From assembly GCF_002109385.1 (NCBI RefSeq), contig NZ_CP020814.1, forward strand, positions 1,635,501 to 1,699,500: a DNA stretch of 64,000 nucleotides, given 5' to 3'. Position numbers and translations under genes: made by a program. The stretch's first letter is position 1, and the number at the start of each line of letters is the position of its first letter. The stretch comes from Halalkalibacter krulwichiae. GTDB lineage: Bacteria > Bacillota > Bacilli > Bacillales > Bacillaceae_D. Below the pieces are notes generated by a model, which saw nothing but the letters and a program-made list of their open reading frames with translations, was not told the origin of the DNA and ran no database searches. Positions 18,923-27,810 of the stretch are shown in pieces.

Positions 18923-19008
18923 CGATCAAAGATCATGCATCTTACAGATAGTGAAGGCTGAAGGACGGACATCGTTCCATAAATGAAAGAGGTTTGGAGT
19001 GAAATCTA

Positions 19009-20520
19009 ATGAAAAAAGCTGTTCCACTTATGATTCAGGGAACACACTCTGATGCTGGAAAAAGTGCACTTGTTACAGCTCTATGTAGAATTTTTGTTCA
19101 AGATGGTTTTAAAACGGCTCCATATAAATCTCAGAATATGGCTCTAAATTCTTATATAACGCTTGATGGGAAAGAAATTGGGCGAGCACAAGGAGTACAG
19201 GCTGAAGCGGCAGGAATTGCTGCGACAACAGATATGAATCCGATTTTAATTAAACCAACAGGTGAATATAAATCACAGATTGTTGTTCATGGAGCACCTT
19301 ATAAAAATATGCAGGCAGGTGCTTATCGTGAAGAATTCTATGACCAGGGTTTGCAGATAATTGAACAGTCCTATAGCCGATTAGCTAATCAATTTGAGAG
19401 AATTGTCATAGAAGGAGCAGGAAGTCCTGCTGAGATTAATTTAAATGATAGAGAACTTGTCAATATGCGTGTTGCCCAAATTGCCAATGCACCTGTTATT
19501 CTAGTAGGAGATATTGAAAAAGGAGGAGTGTTTGCAAGTTTAGTAGGAACATTGCAGCTTCTTCATCCCGAAGATAGAAAAAGAGTTGTAGGGGTATTCA
19601 TTAACAAGTTTAGGGGAGATGTTACACTCCTTGAACCAGGACTTACTTGGTTTGAAGAATATACAGGTGTTCCTGTTTTAGGTGTGATCCCTTATATTCA
19701 CGATTTAATGATCGAGGCAGAAGATTCAGTTGTGTTGAGTAAATACTCAACGAATCAAGATGATTCTAAAGAAATTGATATTGCGGTCATACGCTTTCCG
19801 ATGATTTCTAACTTTACGGATGTTGATCCTTTTTTTAATGAACCTGATTGCCACGTTCGTTTCGTGAAAAAAGCGGAAGAGTTAGGAGAGCCAGATTTAG
19901 TAATTCTACCAGGTAGTAAAAATACAATAGAAGATATGATGTTTATAGACAATAATGGGTTGTCCAATCAGATTTTACAGTTGGCAGAAAAAGGTGTAAC
20001 GATGATAGTAGGGATTTGCGGAGGCTATCAGATGTTAGGGAACACCATTGACGATAAATATCGGGTTGAATCAACACATAGCGAGAAAGCAGGATTAGGG
20101 TTAATCCCAATGAAAACATCATTGACGCAAAAGAAAATGACGGTTCAATCGGAAGGGGTAGCTGAGTTAGGAGAACAGAAGATTTCAGTTACAGGTTATG
20201 AAATACATATGGGCGAGTCTCATTATCAACACACTCACACTCCTTTTATCCGATTAGCAGATCGAGTAGATGGGTACATCTCCTCTAGTAAAGCGTTAAT
20301 AGGAACCTACTTCCATGGTATATTCCATAACGATCAATTGAGAGAAGTACTACTTAACGAAATTAGGCGAAAAAAAGGTTTAGATCTGGTTCATAATAGA
20401 GTTTCTTTTGCTCAGAAAAAAGAAGAAGGATTTGAATTATTAGCGAAGGTAGTAAGAGAAAACATTAAATTGGACCGAATAAATGAAGTCATGATCCAAT
20501 TTCAAAGACACACAAACTAG
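19009..20520 (+). CDS. cbiP: Adenosylcobyric acid synthase
   Basis: Amidates the b, d, e and g side chains with four glutamines. It combines an N-terminal P-loop domain (IQGTHSDAGKSALVTALCR; PYKSQNMALNSY) with a C-terminal amidotransferase domain (VGICGGYQMLG nucleophile; GTYFHGIFHND). The 503 residues are normal. It is the last operon gene, followed by a strong terminator. The 86-base gap from btuR contains no visible gene. Confidence 0.96.
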   Translation: MKKAVPLMIQGTHSDAGKSALVTALCRIFVQDGFKTAPYKSQNMALNSYITLDGKEIGRAQGVQAEAAGIAATTDMNPILIKPTGEYKSQIVVHGAPYKNMQAGAYREEFYDQGLQIIEQSYSRLANQFERIVIEGAGSPAEINLNDRELVNMRVAQIANAPVILVGDIEKGGVFASLVGTLQLLHPEDRKRVVGVFINKFRGDVTLLEPGLTWFEEYTGVPVLGVIPYIHDLMIEAEDSVVLSKYSTNQDDSKEIDIAVIRFPMISNFTDVDPFFNEPDCHVRFVKKAEELGEPDLVILPGSKNTIEDMMFIDNNGLSNQILQLAEKGVTMIVGICGGYQMLGNTIDDKYRVESTHSEKAGLGLIPMKTSLTQKKMTVQSEGVAELGEQKISVTGYEIHMGESHYQHTHTPFIRLADRVDGYISSSKALIGTYFHGIFHNDQLREVLLNEIRRKKGLDLVHNRVSFAQKKEEGFELLAKVVRENIKLDRINEVMIQFQRHTN

Positions 20521-20559
20521 TACTCCATAAGGATAACAGATACTCCTAATTGCTTATTT

Positions 20560-20592
20560 AAAACGGAAGGAAAAGCCTTTTCCTTCCGTTTT
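20560..20592. terminator. Strong bidirectional terminator after cbiP
   Basis: A 15-bp perfect stem (AAAACGGAAGGAAAA / TTTTCCTTCCGTTTT) around a GCC loop, with A-rich and T-rich flanks usable on both strands. It separates the B12 operon from the convergent COG0523 gene. Confidence 0.9.
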
Positions 20593-21640
20593 AGTATGCT
20601 ATTTTACCTGCGTATGTTATTTGTAAACAGTTATCCAGCATTCTTTCAATTTCTTGATGATTCATCTCAGACCCAATGAATAGGAACTCAGTTAAAAAAT
20701 GGTTTGAATTAATAGGTAATAACGTTGTATCAACTTGTATGGATGATCCAACTTGAGAAATGGAATATAGTTCTTGTTTAGATGAATGATAGCATCTTCC
20801 TTTCATACGAAATACTTCATTAGGAAGATTAGAAAAAAAGTCTTCTAAACGGCTAAAATCAATAGGTGAATTGCTCTGATAAACAAATGTTTCAATGCCA
20901 TATTGACCAATAACATTCAAGTTCCTTCTAGAAGAGAACAATTCTATCTGGTGACTATATAAATAGTTAGCTGCTTCTAGGTCAAAGCCAACATTATTAT
21001 TCTCCGTTCTCCATACCCTTTCATGTAGTCTTTCTACAACCGCGTTTGGTTGTAAATTTTGTATAAATACAGTTAGTTCAGCTAACCGTTCATGTGAAAG
21101 CTGTTCTGTATTTGTTAAGTAAATCATTCCAGCGTGCTCTAGTTGGTGAATAAATGCCTCTCCAAGTGTATATTCGAGTGTTGGCGTAGAATTCAGTTCA
21201 TTTGTCTGTATGCTGTGTTCAGAAAAATAGGCAAACCAAAAATCCCTCGCATTTAATATATGAATATGGGCCTTTGGCGAGTAATTTAAACGTTTCATTT
21301 GTGATGCAAAGCTTCCAAGAAGAGATTCAAAAGTTGAGATCGGATAAATATCTAAAATAATCTCGTCAATATGTTCATTGTCGCATTCCTCTTCTAGTAT
21401 CGTGAGCAGATTGGATACTGTGTTTATCTCTAAGTGATGAACAGCTTCACTAACAAAGTGTGTAAGAGGAAAGGGATCTTCTGCTGAATGAACTACTAAC
21501 TTAACATCGGTAGGTCGGAAGCGAATCACTCTAATGTTGTTTGCATTCTTTCTTTGTAGTTTTCTTATTACATCACATTTATCTTTTAAAGAAAAGCCGG
21601 TTATAACTGTTAGAGCTTTTTGTTTTTCCAATCTGCACAC
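20591..21640 (-). CDS. Degenerate COG0523 (CobW/ZagA-like) protein without GTPase motifs
   Basis: 349 residues. Two stretches match the zinc metallochaperone family ZagA/YciC: LNARDFWFAYFS (family DANRFW) and LQPNAVVERLHERVW (family LQPRA). The motifs that define the GTPase are gone. The Walker A position reads TGFSLKDKCD instead of GxxGxGKT, the CxCC metal motif is absent, and NKxD is replaced by TNTEQL. It lies 20 bases downstream of zinc-independent S14 behind a Zur-like box, so it probably serves zinc starvation without hydrolysing GTP (inference). The start is uncertain: GTG 21640 or TTG 21631. Confidence 0.75.
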   Translation of the reverse strand: MCRLEKQKALTVITGFSLKDKCDVIRKLQRKNANNIRVIRFRPTDVKLVVHSAEDPFPLTHFVSEAVHHLEINTVSNLLTILEEECDNEHIDEIILDIYPISTFESLLGSFASQMKRLNYSPKAHIHILNARDFWFAYFSEHSIQTNELNSTPTLEYTLGEAFIHQLEHAGMIYLTNTEQLSHERLAELTVFIQNLQPNAVVERLHERVWRTENNNVGFDLEAANYLYSHQIELFSSRRNLNVIGQYGIETFVYQSNSPIDFSRLEDFFSNLPNEVFRMKGRCYHSSKQELYSISQVGSSIQVDTTLLPINSNHFLTEFLFIGSEMNHQEIERMLDNCLQITYAGKIAY

Positions 21641-21660
21641 ATCCTATATCTCTTGTATTT

Positions 21661-21930
21661 TTACCAGCTAGATTTTTTTACACCTGGAATTTGACCTTTG
21701 TGGGCAAGTTCTCTAAATGCAATTCTAGATAGTTTAAATTTACGGAGAACACCACGCGGTCTACCAGTCATCTCACATCTACGAGTTAAACGACTAGGCG
21801 CCGAATCACGCGGAAGTTTACTTAGGGCTACGTAATCTCCTTTTTCCTTTAATTCTCTTCTTTTTTCTGCATAATGTGCAACAAGCTCCTGTCTTTTCTT
21901 TTCCTTAGCCACCTTCGACTTTTTTGCCAT
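21661..21930 (-). CDS. rpsN2: Zinc-independent ribosomal protein S14 (C-minus paralogue)
   Basis: 89 residues, the standard length of the C- form. It contains the S14 core ([31 protein letters not shown]) but no pair of CxxC zinc motifs. Such paralogues replace zinc-containing S14 when zinc is short and are normally repressed by Zur. The start at MAKKSK (ATG, 21930) follows AAAGGTGG; the longer GTG start at 21942 would use part of that site. Confidence 0.95.
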   Translation of the reverse strand: MAKKSKVAKEKKRQELVAHYAEKRRELKEKGDYVALSKLPRDSAPSRLTRRCEMTGRPRGVLRKFKLSRIAFRELAHKGQIPGVKKSSW

Positions 21931-21955
21931 GATGACGACCACCTTTCTATGATAA

Positions 21956-21970
21956 TCAAAATCATTACGA
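21956..21970 (-). promoter_or_regulatory. Zur-box-like operator
   Basis: On the minus strand it reads TCGTAATGATTTTGA, matching the Bacillus Zur/Fur-type core TCGTAATNATTACGA at 13 of 15 positions, with A/T-rich flanks. It lies about 25 bases upstream of rpsN2, which fits zinc-dependent repression. Confidence 0.65.
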
Positions 21971-22052
21971 TTTATATATTAAAGGAAAGTTATGGTGAAG
22001 TAAAGTTTCTTGTGGAATAAAAGGTAAATTTTCTCTTTATGGATAGGGTGGG

Positions 22053-22077
22053 AGCGAACAGTATCAAGCTGTTCGCT
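22053..22077. repeat. 9-bp hairpin of unclear role
   Basis: AGCGAACAG (22053-22061) pairs with CTGTTCGCT (22069-22077). There is no T run on either side, so a terminator role is weak. It lies just downstream of the minus-strand gene ending at 22089. Confidence 0.35.
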
Positions 22078-22088
22078 ATAAATATCAC

Positions 22089-22379
22089 TCAAACATGATT
22101 CCTAACTTCATAAAACAAATCCTCGAAATCAGACCAGCGTATTTTACGTTTTAAGTACTCTCTAAAAGAATAGCAGCTTTTTTCCTGAGGGTTATTGTAA
22201 AGGGATGAGATTAATATTTCCAAACGAGCTTGGATCATAAAATAATAACGATCTGAGGTTTGAACAACAGGGATATCTGTGATTTTCACCTTTTGTCCCG
22301 TTATATTTCTAAACTCAATTCTCTTATAAAACACAATATCAGCCTCTTTTTTAAACCGTTTTCTTTTTATTATAACCAA
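22089..22379 (-). CDS. Hypothetical 96-residue protein
   Basis: I do not recognise a family. The sequence is basic at the N-terminus (KRKRFKKE), then predicted mixed beta/alpha (VFYKRIEFRNITGQKVKITDIPVVQTSDRYYF), ending in a charged helical part (FREYLKRKIRWSDFEDLFYEV). It has no signal peptide or membrane segment. The proposed TTG start has only a weak upstream site, so the N-terminus is uncertain. It stands alone between the Zur-type operon and nspC. Confidence 0.5.
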   Translation of the reverse strand: MVIIKRKRFKKEADIVFYKRIEFRNITGQKVKITDIPVVQTSDRYYFMIQARLEILISSLYNNPQEKSCYSFREYLKRKIRWSDFEDLFYEVRNHV

Positions 22380-22432
22380 TCAAGGTTGTCATTGTCTAAA
22401 TATTCATAGAAATATGTGAAGCTTCTCTATAC

Positions 22433-22466
22433 AAAAAAACCAGATTCATATTTAGAATCTGGTTTT
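22433..22466 (-). terminator. Terminator of the carboxynorspermidine operon
   Basis: On the minus strand AAAACCAGATTC pairs with GAATCTGGTTTT and is followed by a run of T. It begins 16 bases after the nspC stop. Confidence 0.88.
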
Positions 22467-22481
22467 CTCCTATTTCCGATC

Positions 22482-23609
22482 TTATGCTAATCTTGTCTTG
22501 AAGTTTTCGTAGCCAAACTCTCGTACGATACGATAATCTCCATTTTTATCTTTTAACGCAATTGCTGGTAGGGGCATGCCGTTAAAAGTAGTGTTTTTCA
22601 CCATCGTGTAAATGGCCATATCGCCAAAGACTAGGCGGTCTCCATTTTGTAAAGGCTGATCAAAGGAATATTCGCCAATCACGTCACCGGCAAGACAAGT
22701 TTGTCCACCGAGTCGATACGTATATGGCTTCTCATTGGCTTCACCTGATCCAAGTAGAGGAGGGCGGTAGGGCATTTCTAACACATCTGGCATATGACAA
22801 GTAGCAGATGTATCAAGAATTGCAATCTCGATATCATTCTCGAGTTTGTCAAGAACGGTCGTAACGAGGTAGCCGGCATTTAAAGCAATCGCTTCTCCAG
22901 GTTCTAGATAGACTTCTAACCCATATTGATCTTGCATTCTTTTAATGCATTTCTCAAGTAAGTCAATGTCATAGTCTTCACGAGTGATGTGATGTCCACC
23001 GCCAAAATTGATCCACTCTAGTTGAGAGAGCCACGGCCCGAACTTTTCTTCAACTGCATTTAATGTAGTTTCCAAATCATCTGAGTTTTGCTCGCAAAGT
23101 GTGTGGAAGTGAAGGCCTGACACACCATCAAGTAGCTCTGGACGAAAGTTTTTAGCTGTAACACCAAAGCGTGAACCAGGAGAGCATGGATCATAGATCG
23201 CATGCCCCACCTGTGTAGAGTGCTCTGGATTAATCCGTAAGCCAACTTTTTTTCCAGCTTGAAGGACTTTGTCCTTAAACTTTTCTACTTGTGAAAAAGA
23301 ATTGAAAATAATGTGATCACAATAGGAGATGATCTCATCAATCTCATCTTCACGATAAGCAGGGGAGAAGACGTGATTTTCTTTGCCCATCTCCTCATGT
23401 CCAAGTCGTGCCTCATACAAACCGCTTGATGCCGTGCCACTTAAATATTTTCGGATCAATGGATACATCGTTGACATCGAGAACGCTTTTTGCGCAAGAA
23501 GGATTTTCGAACCTGTTCGTTCCATGACGCCATTTAAAGTCTTCAAATTTTGTTCTAGAAGGCTTTCGTCCACTACATAACAAGGCGTTGGTAATTCCTC
23601 AAACCGCAT
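22482..23609 (-). CDS. nspC: Carboxynorspermidine decarboxylase
   Basis: PLP-dependent decarboxylase of the alanine-racemase fold, 375 residues. It makes norspermidine or spermidine from the carboxy intermediate. Visible features are TPCYVVDESLLEQNL, the lysine region KILLAQKAFSM (expected PLP Schiff base), SGLYEARLG, GLHFHTLCEQ and WINFGGGHHIT, as in NspC/CANSDC. ATG 23609 (MRFEELPTPCY) directly follows the stop of the upstream gene; the open frame extends to 23654 without a ribosome site. Confidence 0.93.
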   Translation of the reverse strand: MRFEELPTPCYVVDESLLEQNLKTLNGVMERTGSKILLAQKAFSMSTMYPLIRKYLSGTASSGLYEARLGHEEMGKENHVFSPAYREDEIDEIISYCDHIIFNSFSQVEKFKDKVLQAGKKVGLRINPEHSTQVGHAIYDPCSPGSRFGVTAKNFRPELLDGVSGLHFHTLCEQNSDDLETTLNAVEEKFGPWLSQLEWINFGGGHHITREDYDIDLLEKCIKRMQDQYGLEVYLEPGEAIALNAGYLVTTVLDKLENDIEIAILDTSATCHMPDVLEMPYRPPLLGSGEANEKPYTYRLGGQTCLAGDVIGEYSFDQPLQNGDRLVFGDMAIYTMVKNTTFNGMPLPAIALKDKNGDYRIVREFGYENFKTRLA

Positions 23610-23610
23610 C

Positions 23611-24843
23611 TTAACGCACTGTCTCCTGCTCTTTGATCGGCTCATTATCAACAAGCTCTGGGTTGAAGCTTTCTTGCCATGGAAGACCCCACTTGTTTAA
23701 TGCTTCCATGAATGGATCTGGATCGAATTCTTCGATGTTGTATACGCCTGGTTTGTTCCATTTTCCAGTCATAACCATCATCGCACCAATCATTGCTGGA
23801 ACACCTGTTGTGTAAGAAACCGCTTGTGAGCCAACTTCTTTATAGCACTCTTGGTGATCACATACGTTGTATACATAGTATGTTTTTTCTTTGCCGTCTT
23901 TTTTCCCTTTGAAAATACAACCGATATTCGTTTTTCCGACTGTGCGTGGTCCAAGAGAAGCAGGATCAGGCAGTAACGCTTTTAGAAATTGAAGTGGAAT
24001 GATTTCTTTTCCTTCGTATTCAATTGGCTCAATTGACGTGAGGCCAACATTTTCAAGACATTTTAAATGAGTTAAATAGCTTTCACCAAATGTCATGAAG
24101 AAACGAATGCGTTTAATTCCAGGAATATTCACAGCAAGAGATTCAAGTTCTTCGTGATACAATAAATACATATCTTTTTCGCCGATTTCAGGGAAGTTGT
24201 AGACACGTTTAATTTCCATTGGATCCGTTTCAATCCATTCGCCCTTCTCCCAGTAGCGTCCATTTGCAGATACTTCACGAATATTGATTTCAGGATTGAA
24301 ATTCGTTGCGAACGGATAACCGTGATCACCTGCGTTACAATCAAGAATATCGATATATTCGATTTCATCAAAGTGATGCTTTAAAGCGTGAGCAGAGAAA
24401 ACTCCCGTTACGCCTGGATCGAAGCCACTACCTAAAAGAGCCGTAATTCCAGCTTTTTCAAAGCGCTCACGGTAATCCCACTGCCATTTATATTCAAATT
24501 TAGCCGTATCTTCTGGCTCATAGTTGGCTGTATCCATATAATGCGTCTTTGTTGCAAGACACGCATCCATGATCGTTAAATCTTGGTAAGGTAATGCCAA
24601 GTTCATAACGATATCTGGTTTTACTTCTTCAATTAATGCGATTAACTCATCTACATTGTTCGCATCCACTTGGGCTGTCGTAATCTTTGTCTTTCCACCG
24701 TCAAGTTTTGCTTTTAAATCATCACACTTTGACTTTGTACGACTTGCGATACAAATTTCTTCGAATACTTCATAGTTTTGAACACACTTGTGAATCGCTA
24801 CAGAAGCAACTCCACCACAACCGATAATTAGCGCTTTTCCCAA
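23611..24843 (-). CDS. Carboxynorspermidine synthase (saccharopine-dehydrogenase family)
   Basis: NADPH-dependent enzyme joining aspartate semialdehyde to a diamine. It has an N-terminal Rossmann motif (ALIIGCGGVASVAIHKC), then NLALPYQDLTIMDACLATKTHYMDTANYEP and LGSGFDPGVTGVFSAH, and is 410 residues long, as in the Lys1-like CANSDH proteins paired with NspC. The start appears to be TTG 24843 with AGGGG nine bases upstream. It forms an operon with nspC (one-base gap), an alternative to SAM-dependent spermidine synthesis. Confidence 0.92.
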   Translation of the reverse strand: MGKALIIGCGGVASVAIHKCVQNYEVFEEICIASRTKSKCDDLKAKLDGGKTKITTAQVDANNVDELIALIEEVKPDIVMNLALPYQDLTIMDACLATKTHYMDTANYEPEDTAKFEYKWQWDYRERFEKAGITALLGSGFDPGVTGVFSAHALKHHFDEIEYIDILDCNAGDHGYPFATNFNPEINIREVSANGRYWEKGEWIETDPMEIKRVYNFPEIGEKDMYLLYHEELESLAVNIPGIKRIRFFMTFGESYLTHLKCLENVGLTSIEPIEYEGKEIIPLQFLKALLPDPASLGPRTVGKTNIGCIFKGKKDGKEKTYYVYNVCDHQECYKEVGSQAVSYTTGVPAMIGAMMVMTGKWNKPGVYNIEEFDPDPFMEALNKWGLPWQESFNPELVDNEPIKEQETVR

Positions 24844-25744
24844 TTTTTCATACCCCTAACTAAATGTATTTTGCAATATGCAAGAGAAGTCCGTACACAC
24901 TGACTTAGTAGTAGCTTAACTGCTGAGAAAGTCTTAAGCAAAAACAACGACTTAATGACTTTTGGACAGCAAAAAAGCAAGTGTAAACGCATTATGCGCA
25001 CAACACTTGCTAAGATATTATCGTCAATATTAAAAAGGCAGCAACAATCCATGACAAAAATATGTATCGGATTTAGATCTATATCATAAAAAAGTAAAAA
25101 CCATTATGATTAGAGAGCTCTTTAATATATAAAATATCTTATTAGGATCAGAGTCTATATAGCAAATAATTACTTCTTAGCACTCTTATTGACCGTTTCA
25201 CAAGTTGATGTGCAAATGCACTGGTTGTAAAGTAACCAACTTATAAAATTTGAGCTTCTAACTCAATCAATAAGGCAACAAAGTTGCCAAGCGGCATTTG
25301 ACCCAGCTGTCCGTATGGCTTTGACTTACAATCGTAAGTGGTCAAAATTATCTGCTTGGAAAGACCTGATAACGAAGAGAGAGCTTTCCAATTAATGCTT
25401 CTCTAGATTATCAACTTGTAATTAAAATAGCAATAGTCATATAAAAAAAAATAAAAAAAATTGTTATGTGAAATCGATTTTATTTGCTGTTGAGGAAATA
25501 ATTGGTTAATTGCATTCACATTTGAACCATTTTTTCCTTAATCTATAAGAAGATTCATTTTTTTCATTGAAGGCCATTGGTTTTACTTAAAGAAATATGT
25601 GGTATAAGGAACTATTAGAGTTTTATGTAACAATTATACTTGTGAAAAAACTAAATTACGAAAAGAAAAATCAATGATAAAATAGATAGACTATCCGATT
25701 ATGAAGGTTGCAAGTTTGAAATGGTATTTATACAACATTGGTAG
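24844..25744. other. 900-bp intergenic region with a dense hairpin cluster
   Basis: No convincing gene. Between 25202 and 25391 there are at least six hairpins: GTGCA/TGCAC (25210-25221); AAGTTG/CAACTT (25202-25207 with 25237-25242); TTGAG/CTCAA (25250-25266); GGCAAC/GTTGCC (25274-25288); TTTGACTTAC/GTAA..GTCAAA (25320-25346); and an 8-bp TTGGAAAG/CTTTCCAA (25356-25391). The local base composition is richer in G+C than the A/T-rich 25430-25560. I cannot assign it to a known RNA family. Together with the minus-strand terminator at 24971-25011 it could be a leader or an independent RNA. Confidence 0.5.
24971..25011 (-). terminator. Terminator upstream of the carboxynorspermidine operon
   Basis: On the minus strand AGCAAGTGT pairs with ACACTTGCT, with a further inner CGCAT/ATGCG stem, then six T. 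It stands about 130 bases before the synthase start with no gene upstream in that direction. It may therefore be an attenuator or end a short untranslated RNA. Confidence 0.7.
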
Positions 25745-25753
25745 GTGTGTGAC

Positions 25754-26668
25754 GTGCGGGGAAAGTATGTAGCGATCATGATCGCTAGTTTATTATTGAT
25801 GAGTTTCCTTTTGTATTTATTTGTTTTTGATGGCAATTCTAGAAAACTAGAAAGCTTTGAAAAGGCAGAATTGCTTATCGAAGTTGAGGAAATAGAGAAC
25901 CAAAATCTTGTAGTAGAAGAAGAAAATCAGCTCGAAGATGAGAACGAAGATGACGTACGACTAAATACAAAAATCAAAGGAAAAGTAAGAGAAGTCGTGG
26001 AAGGCGCCATTAAATTAGTTAGAAAAGATCAAAAGATAGTCGCGATTGGTGATTCACTTACTCAAGGAGTTGGCGATGAGACAGAGCAAGGTGGTTATGT
26101 CGGCATCCTTAATCACACGTTCGAAGATCATAACGTAAACCTGACAATAGAAAATTTCGGTAAAAGAGGTAACCGTTCAGATCAATTATTACAACGGTTA
26201 GATGAAGAAGAAATTGTCTCCTCTATCGAAGAGGCTGATATGATTCTCATTACTATTGGGGCTAATGACATAATGAGAGTGGTGCAAAATCATTTTACGA
26301 ATCTTACAATTGAACCTTTCCAAGAAGCTAGAGCAGGCTATAAAGAGCGATTAACGGAAATTATTTACGTCATGAATCAACTAAATCCAGATTCACACAT
26401 TTTCTTAATTGGTTTTTATAATCCGTTTGAGGCGTATTTTAGTGATATTGAACAAGTAGAAATGATCATAGATGATTATAATGAGGCTAGTGAATCGGTG
26501 ACAGAGCAATTTGAGAATGTAACCTTTATCCCAACAAAAGATTTATTTAGTGAATCTGATCAAGAATTATTAGCTGATGATCATTTTCACCCGAATACTA
26601 GAGGCTACAAACTAATTGCAACGCGTGTCTTAGACTATTTAATGATGATCTCGAGTGAAGAATCTTAA
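25754..26668 (+). CDS. ypmR: SGNH/GDSL-type lipase-like protein (YpmR-like)
   Basis: Membrane-anchored or secreted SGNH hydrolase, about 304 residues. One N-terminal transmembrane segment (IMIASLLLMSFLLYLFVF) is followed by an acidic linker. Next come the block I serine (VAIGDSLTQGVGDE), block III GANDIM and the block V Asp-His pair DDHFHPNTRGY. GTG 25754 is chosen because GGTAGGTG lies just upstream; the frame is open from 25745. The ypmR-ypmS order matches B. subtilis; the substrate is unknown. Confidence 0.85.
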   Translation: MRGKYVAIMIASLLLMSFLLYLFVFDGNSRKLESFEKAELLIEVEEIENQNLVVEEENQLEDENEDDVRLNTKIKGKVREVVEGAIKLVRKDQKIVAIGDSLTQGVGDETEQGGYVGILNHTFEDHNVNLTIENFGKRGNRSDQLLQRLDEEEIVSSIEEADMILITIGANDIMRVVQNHFTNLTIEPFQEARAGYKERLTEIIYVMNQLNPDSHIFLIGFYNPFEAYFSDIEQVEMIIDDYNEASESVTEQFENVTFIPTKDLFSESDQELLADDHFHPNTRGYKLIATRVLDYLMMISSEES

Positions 26669-26702
26669 TTCATTGAAGTAAGGCGCAGAAAGGAGATGTA
26701 AA

Positions 26703-27311
26703 TTGGATAAACTAAGAAAAAAAGTGAGTTGGAAAGTATTGTTTTTGGGTTTAGTAGGGGTGAATGGCCTTTTTCTTATCCTTTTCCTCGTCTTTCTTTT
26801 GTGGCCCGTTTCTCAATCAAATATACCAGAAAAAGAGTTCATTGAAGATGTTTCAGGGGCTGAGTTCACGGTGCAGTCGAGTAAGCAAAATTTAAATGCG
26901 CTTGTGAATGGGTATGTAAATAAGTTGCTAAAGGATAAGGACGATAAATATTTTGTTGAGTTTGATGAGGATGTTCATTTGTTAGGTTCCTTTGAAGCGT
27001 TTCAAACAGATATTCCATTTTCAATAATATTGCAACCTGCTGTTCAAGAAAACGGAGATCTAATTTTACGTCCAACGGAAATGTCTCTTGGATTACTACA
27101 ACTGCCTAAGAGAAGAATTCTTGATTACGTTAAGAAAAATACCCCTACACCAGAATGGATAGAAATTGATCCTAAAAATGAGCTCATCTATATCGCTGTT
27201 ACGCAAATGGAAGTGAAATCCAATTTCAAAGTGAAAGTACAACAATTTGATTTGAAAAATGATAAAATTTCTTTCCGAATTAAAGTGCCGAATGAAACGT
27301 TAGGATTATAA
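26703..27311 (+). CDS. ypmS: YpmS family protein (DUF2140)
   Basis: 202 residues: one N-terminal membrane helix (VLFLGLVGVNGLFLILFLVFLLW), then an extracytoplasmic domain with SKQNLNALVNGYVNKLLKD and a lipid-binding-like beta-rich part (LPKRRILDYVKKN). It starts with TTG after AAAGGAGATG. Function is not known; it is paired with ypmR, 34 bases upstream. Confidence 0.85.
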   Translation: MDKLRKKVSWKVLFLGLVGVNGLFLILFLVFLLWPVSQSNIPEKEFIEDVSGAEFTVQSSKQNLNALVNGYVNKLLKDKDDKYFVEFDEDVHLLGSFEAFQTDIPFSIILQPAVQENGDLILRPTEMSLGLLQLPKRRILDYVKKNTPTPEWIEIDPKNELIYIAVTQMEVKSNFKVKVQQFDLKNDKISFRIKVPNETLGL

Positions 27312-27325
27312 AAGAAATGAAAAAG

Positions 27326-27368
27326 GAGCTTGCCTCAACTGAAGAACACGAGGTTCGCAAGGTTTTTT
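27326..27368 (+). terminator. Probable terminator after ypmS
   Basis: CTTGC (329-333) pairs with GCAAG before six T, with a CTC/GAG inner stem separated by an uneven loop. The stem is imperfect but the T run is good. Confidence 0.6.
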
Positions 27369-27410
27369 GCAACACGAGAGGATTTAAAAGGGTGATGTTA
27401 TAGGAAATGG

Positions 27411-27482
27411 CTGGGCTAGCAGGATTCGAACCTACGCATGACGGAGTCAAAGTCCGTTGCCTTACCGCTTGGCTATAGCCCA
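27411..27482 (-). tRNA. trnQ: tRNA-Gln (anticodon TTG)
   Basis: 72 bases on the minus strand with a full cloverleaf. The acceptor is TGGGCTA/TAGCCCA with discriminator G, the D-loop GCCAAGCGGTAAGGC, the anticodon arm ACGGA-CTTTGAC-TCCGT and the T-loop GGTTCGAATCC. It closely resembles the B. subtilis glutamine tRNA. CCA is not encoded. Confidence 0.97.
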
Positions 27483-27617
27483 ACAACATTTTTATTATGG
27501 ATTTAATGAAAGATGATTATTCATATTTCTTTCAAAAATTTTTAAAGCATGTCTGATTTCATTCATGGAACAATCTCAAGTTTTAGCAAATTTACATGTA
27601 GAGTTTAAAAATAACAC

Positions 27618-27646
27618 TTGAATTTTATGTATACAATTGATAATAT
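27618..27646 (+). promoter_or_regulatory. Candidate promoter of the SAM riboswitch transcript
   Basis: TTGAAT (27618-27623), 17 bases, TAATAT (27641-27646). It lies about 35 bases before the aptamer. Confidence 0.45.
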
Positions 27647-27681
27647 AAGTAACAATATAATAAAAAATGAATAGCGATAAA

Positions 27682-27795
27682 CTTCTTATCCAGAGTGGTA
27701 GAGGGACAGGCCCTATGAAACCCGGCAACCATCAAGTCAACATACTTGAACGGTGCTAAATCCTGCAAAGGTTGTAACCTTTGAAAGATGAGAGC
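27682..27795 (+). ncRNA. SAM-I riboswitch (S box)
   Basis: It contains the S-box core (CAGAGTGGTAGAGGGACAGG, CCCTATGAAACCCGGCAACC, and GGTGCTAAATCCTGC). P1 is closed by TCTTATC (27684-27690) with GATGAGA (27787-27793). A terminator follows directly, the usual transcription-off arrangement when SAM is plentiful. Confidence 0.95.
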
Positions 27796-27810
27796 GACGT
27801 ATAATAATAC

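Noticed and set aside
25202..25391. OLE RNA or a known riboswitch in the structured gap
   Set aside because: OLE RNA is much longer and sits among isoprenoid genes. I find no lysine, SAM, cobalamin or T-box core in either strand.
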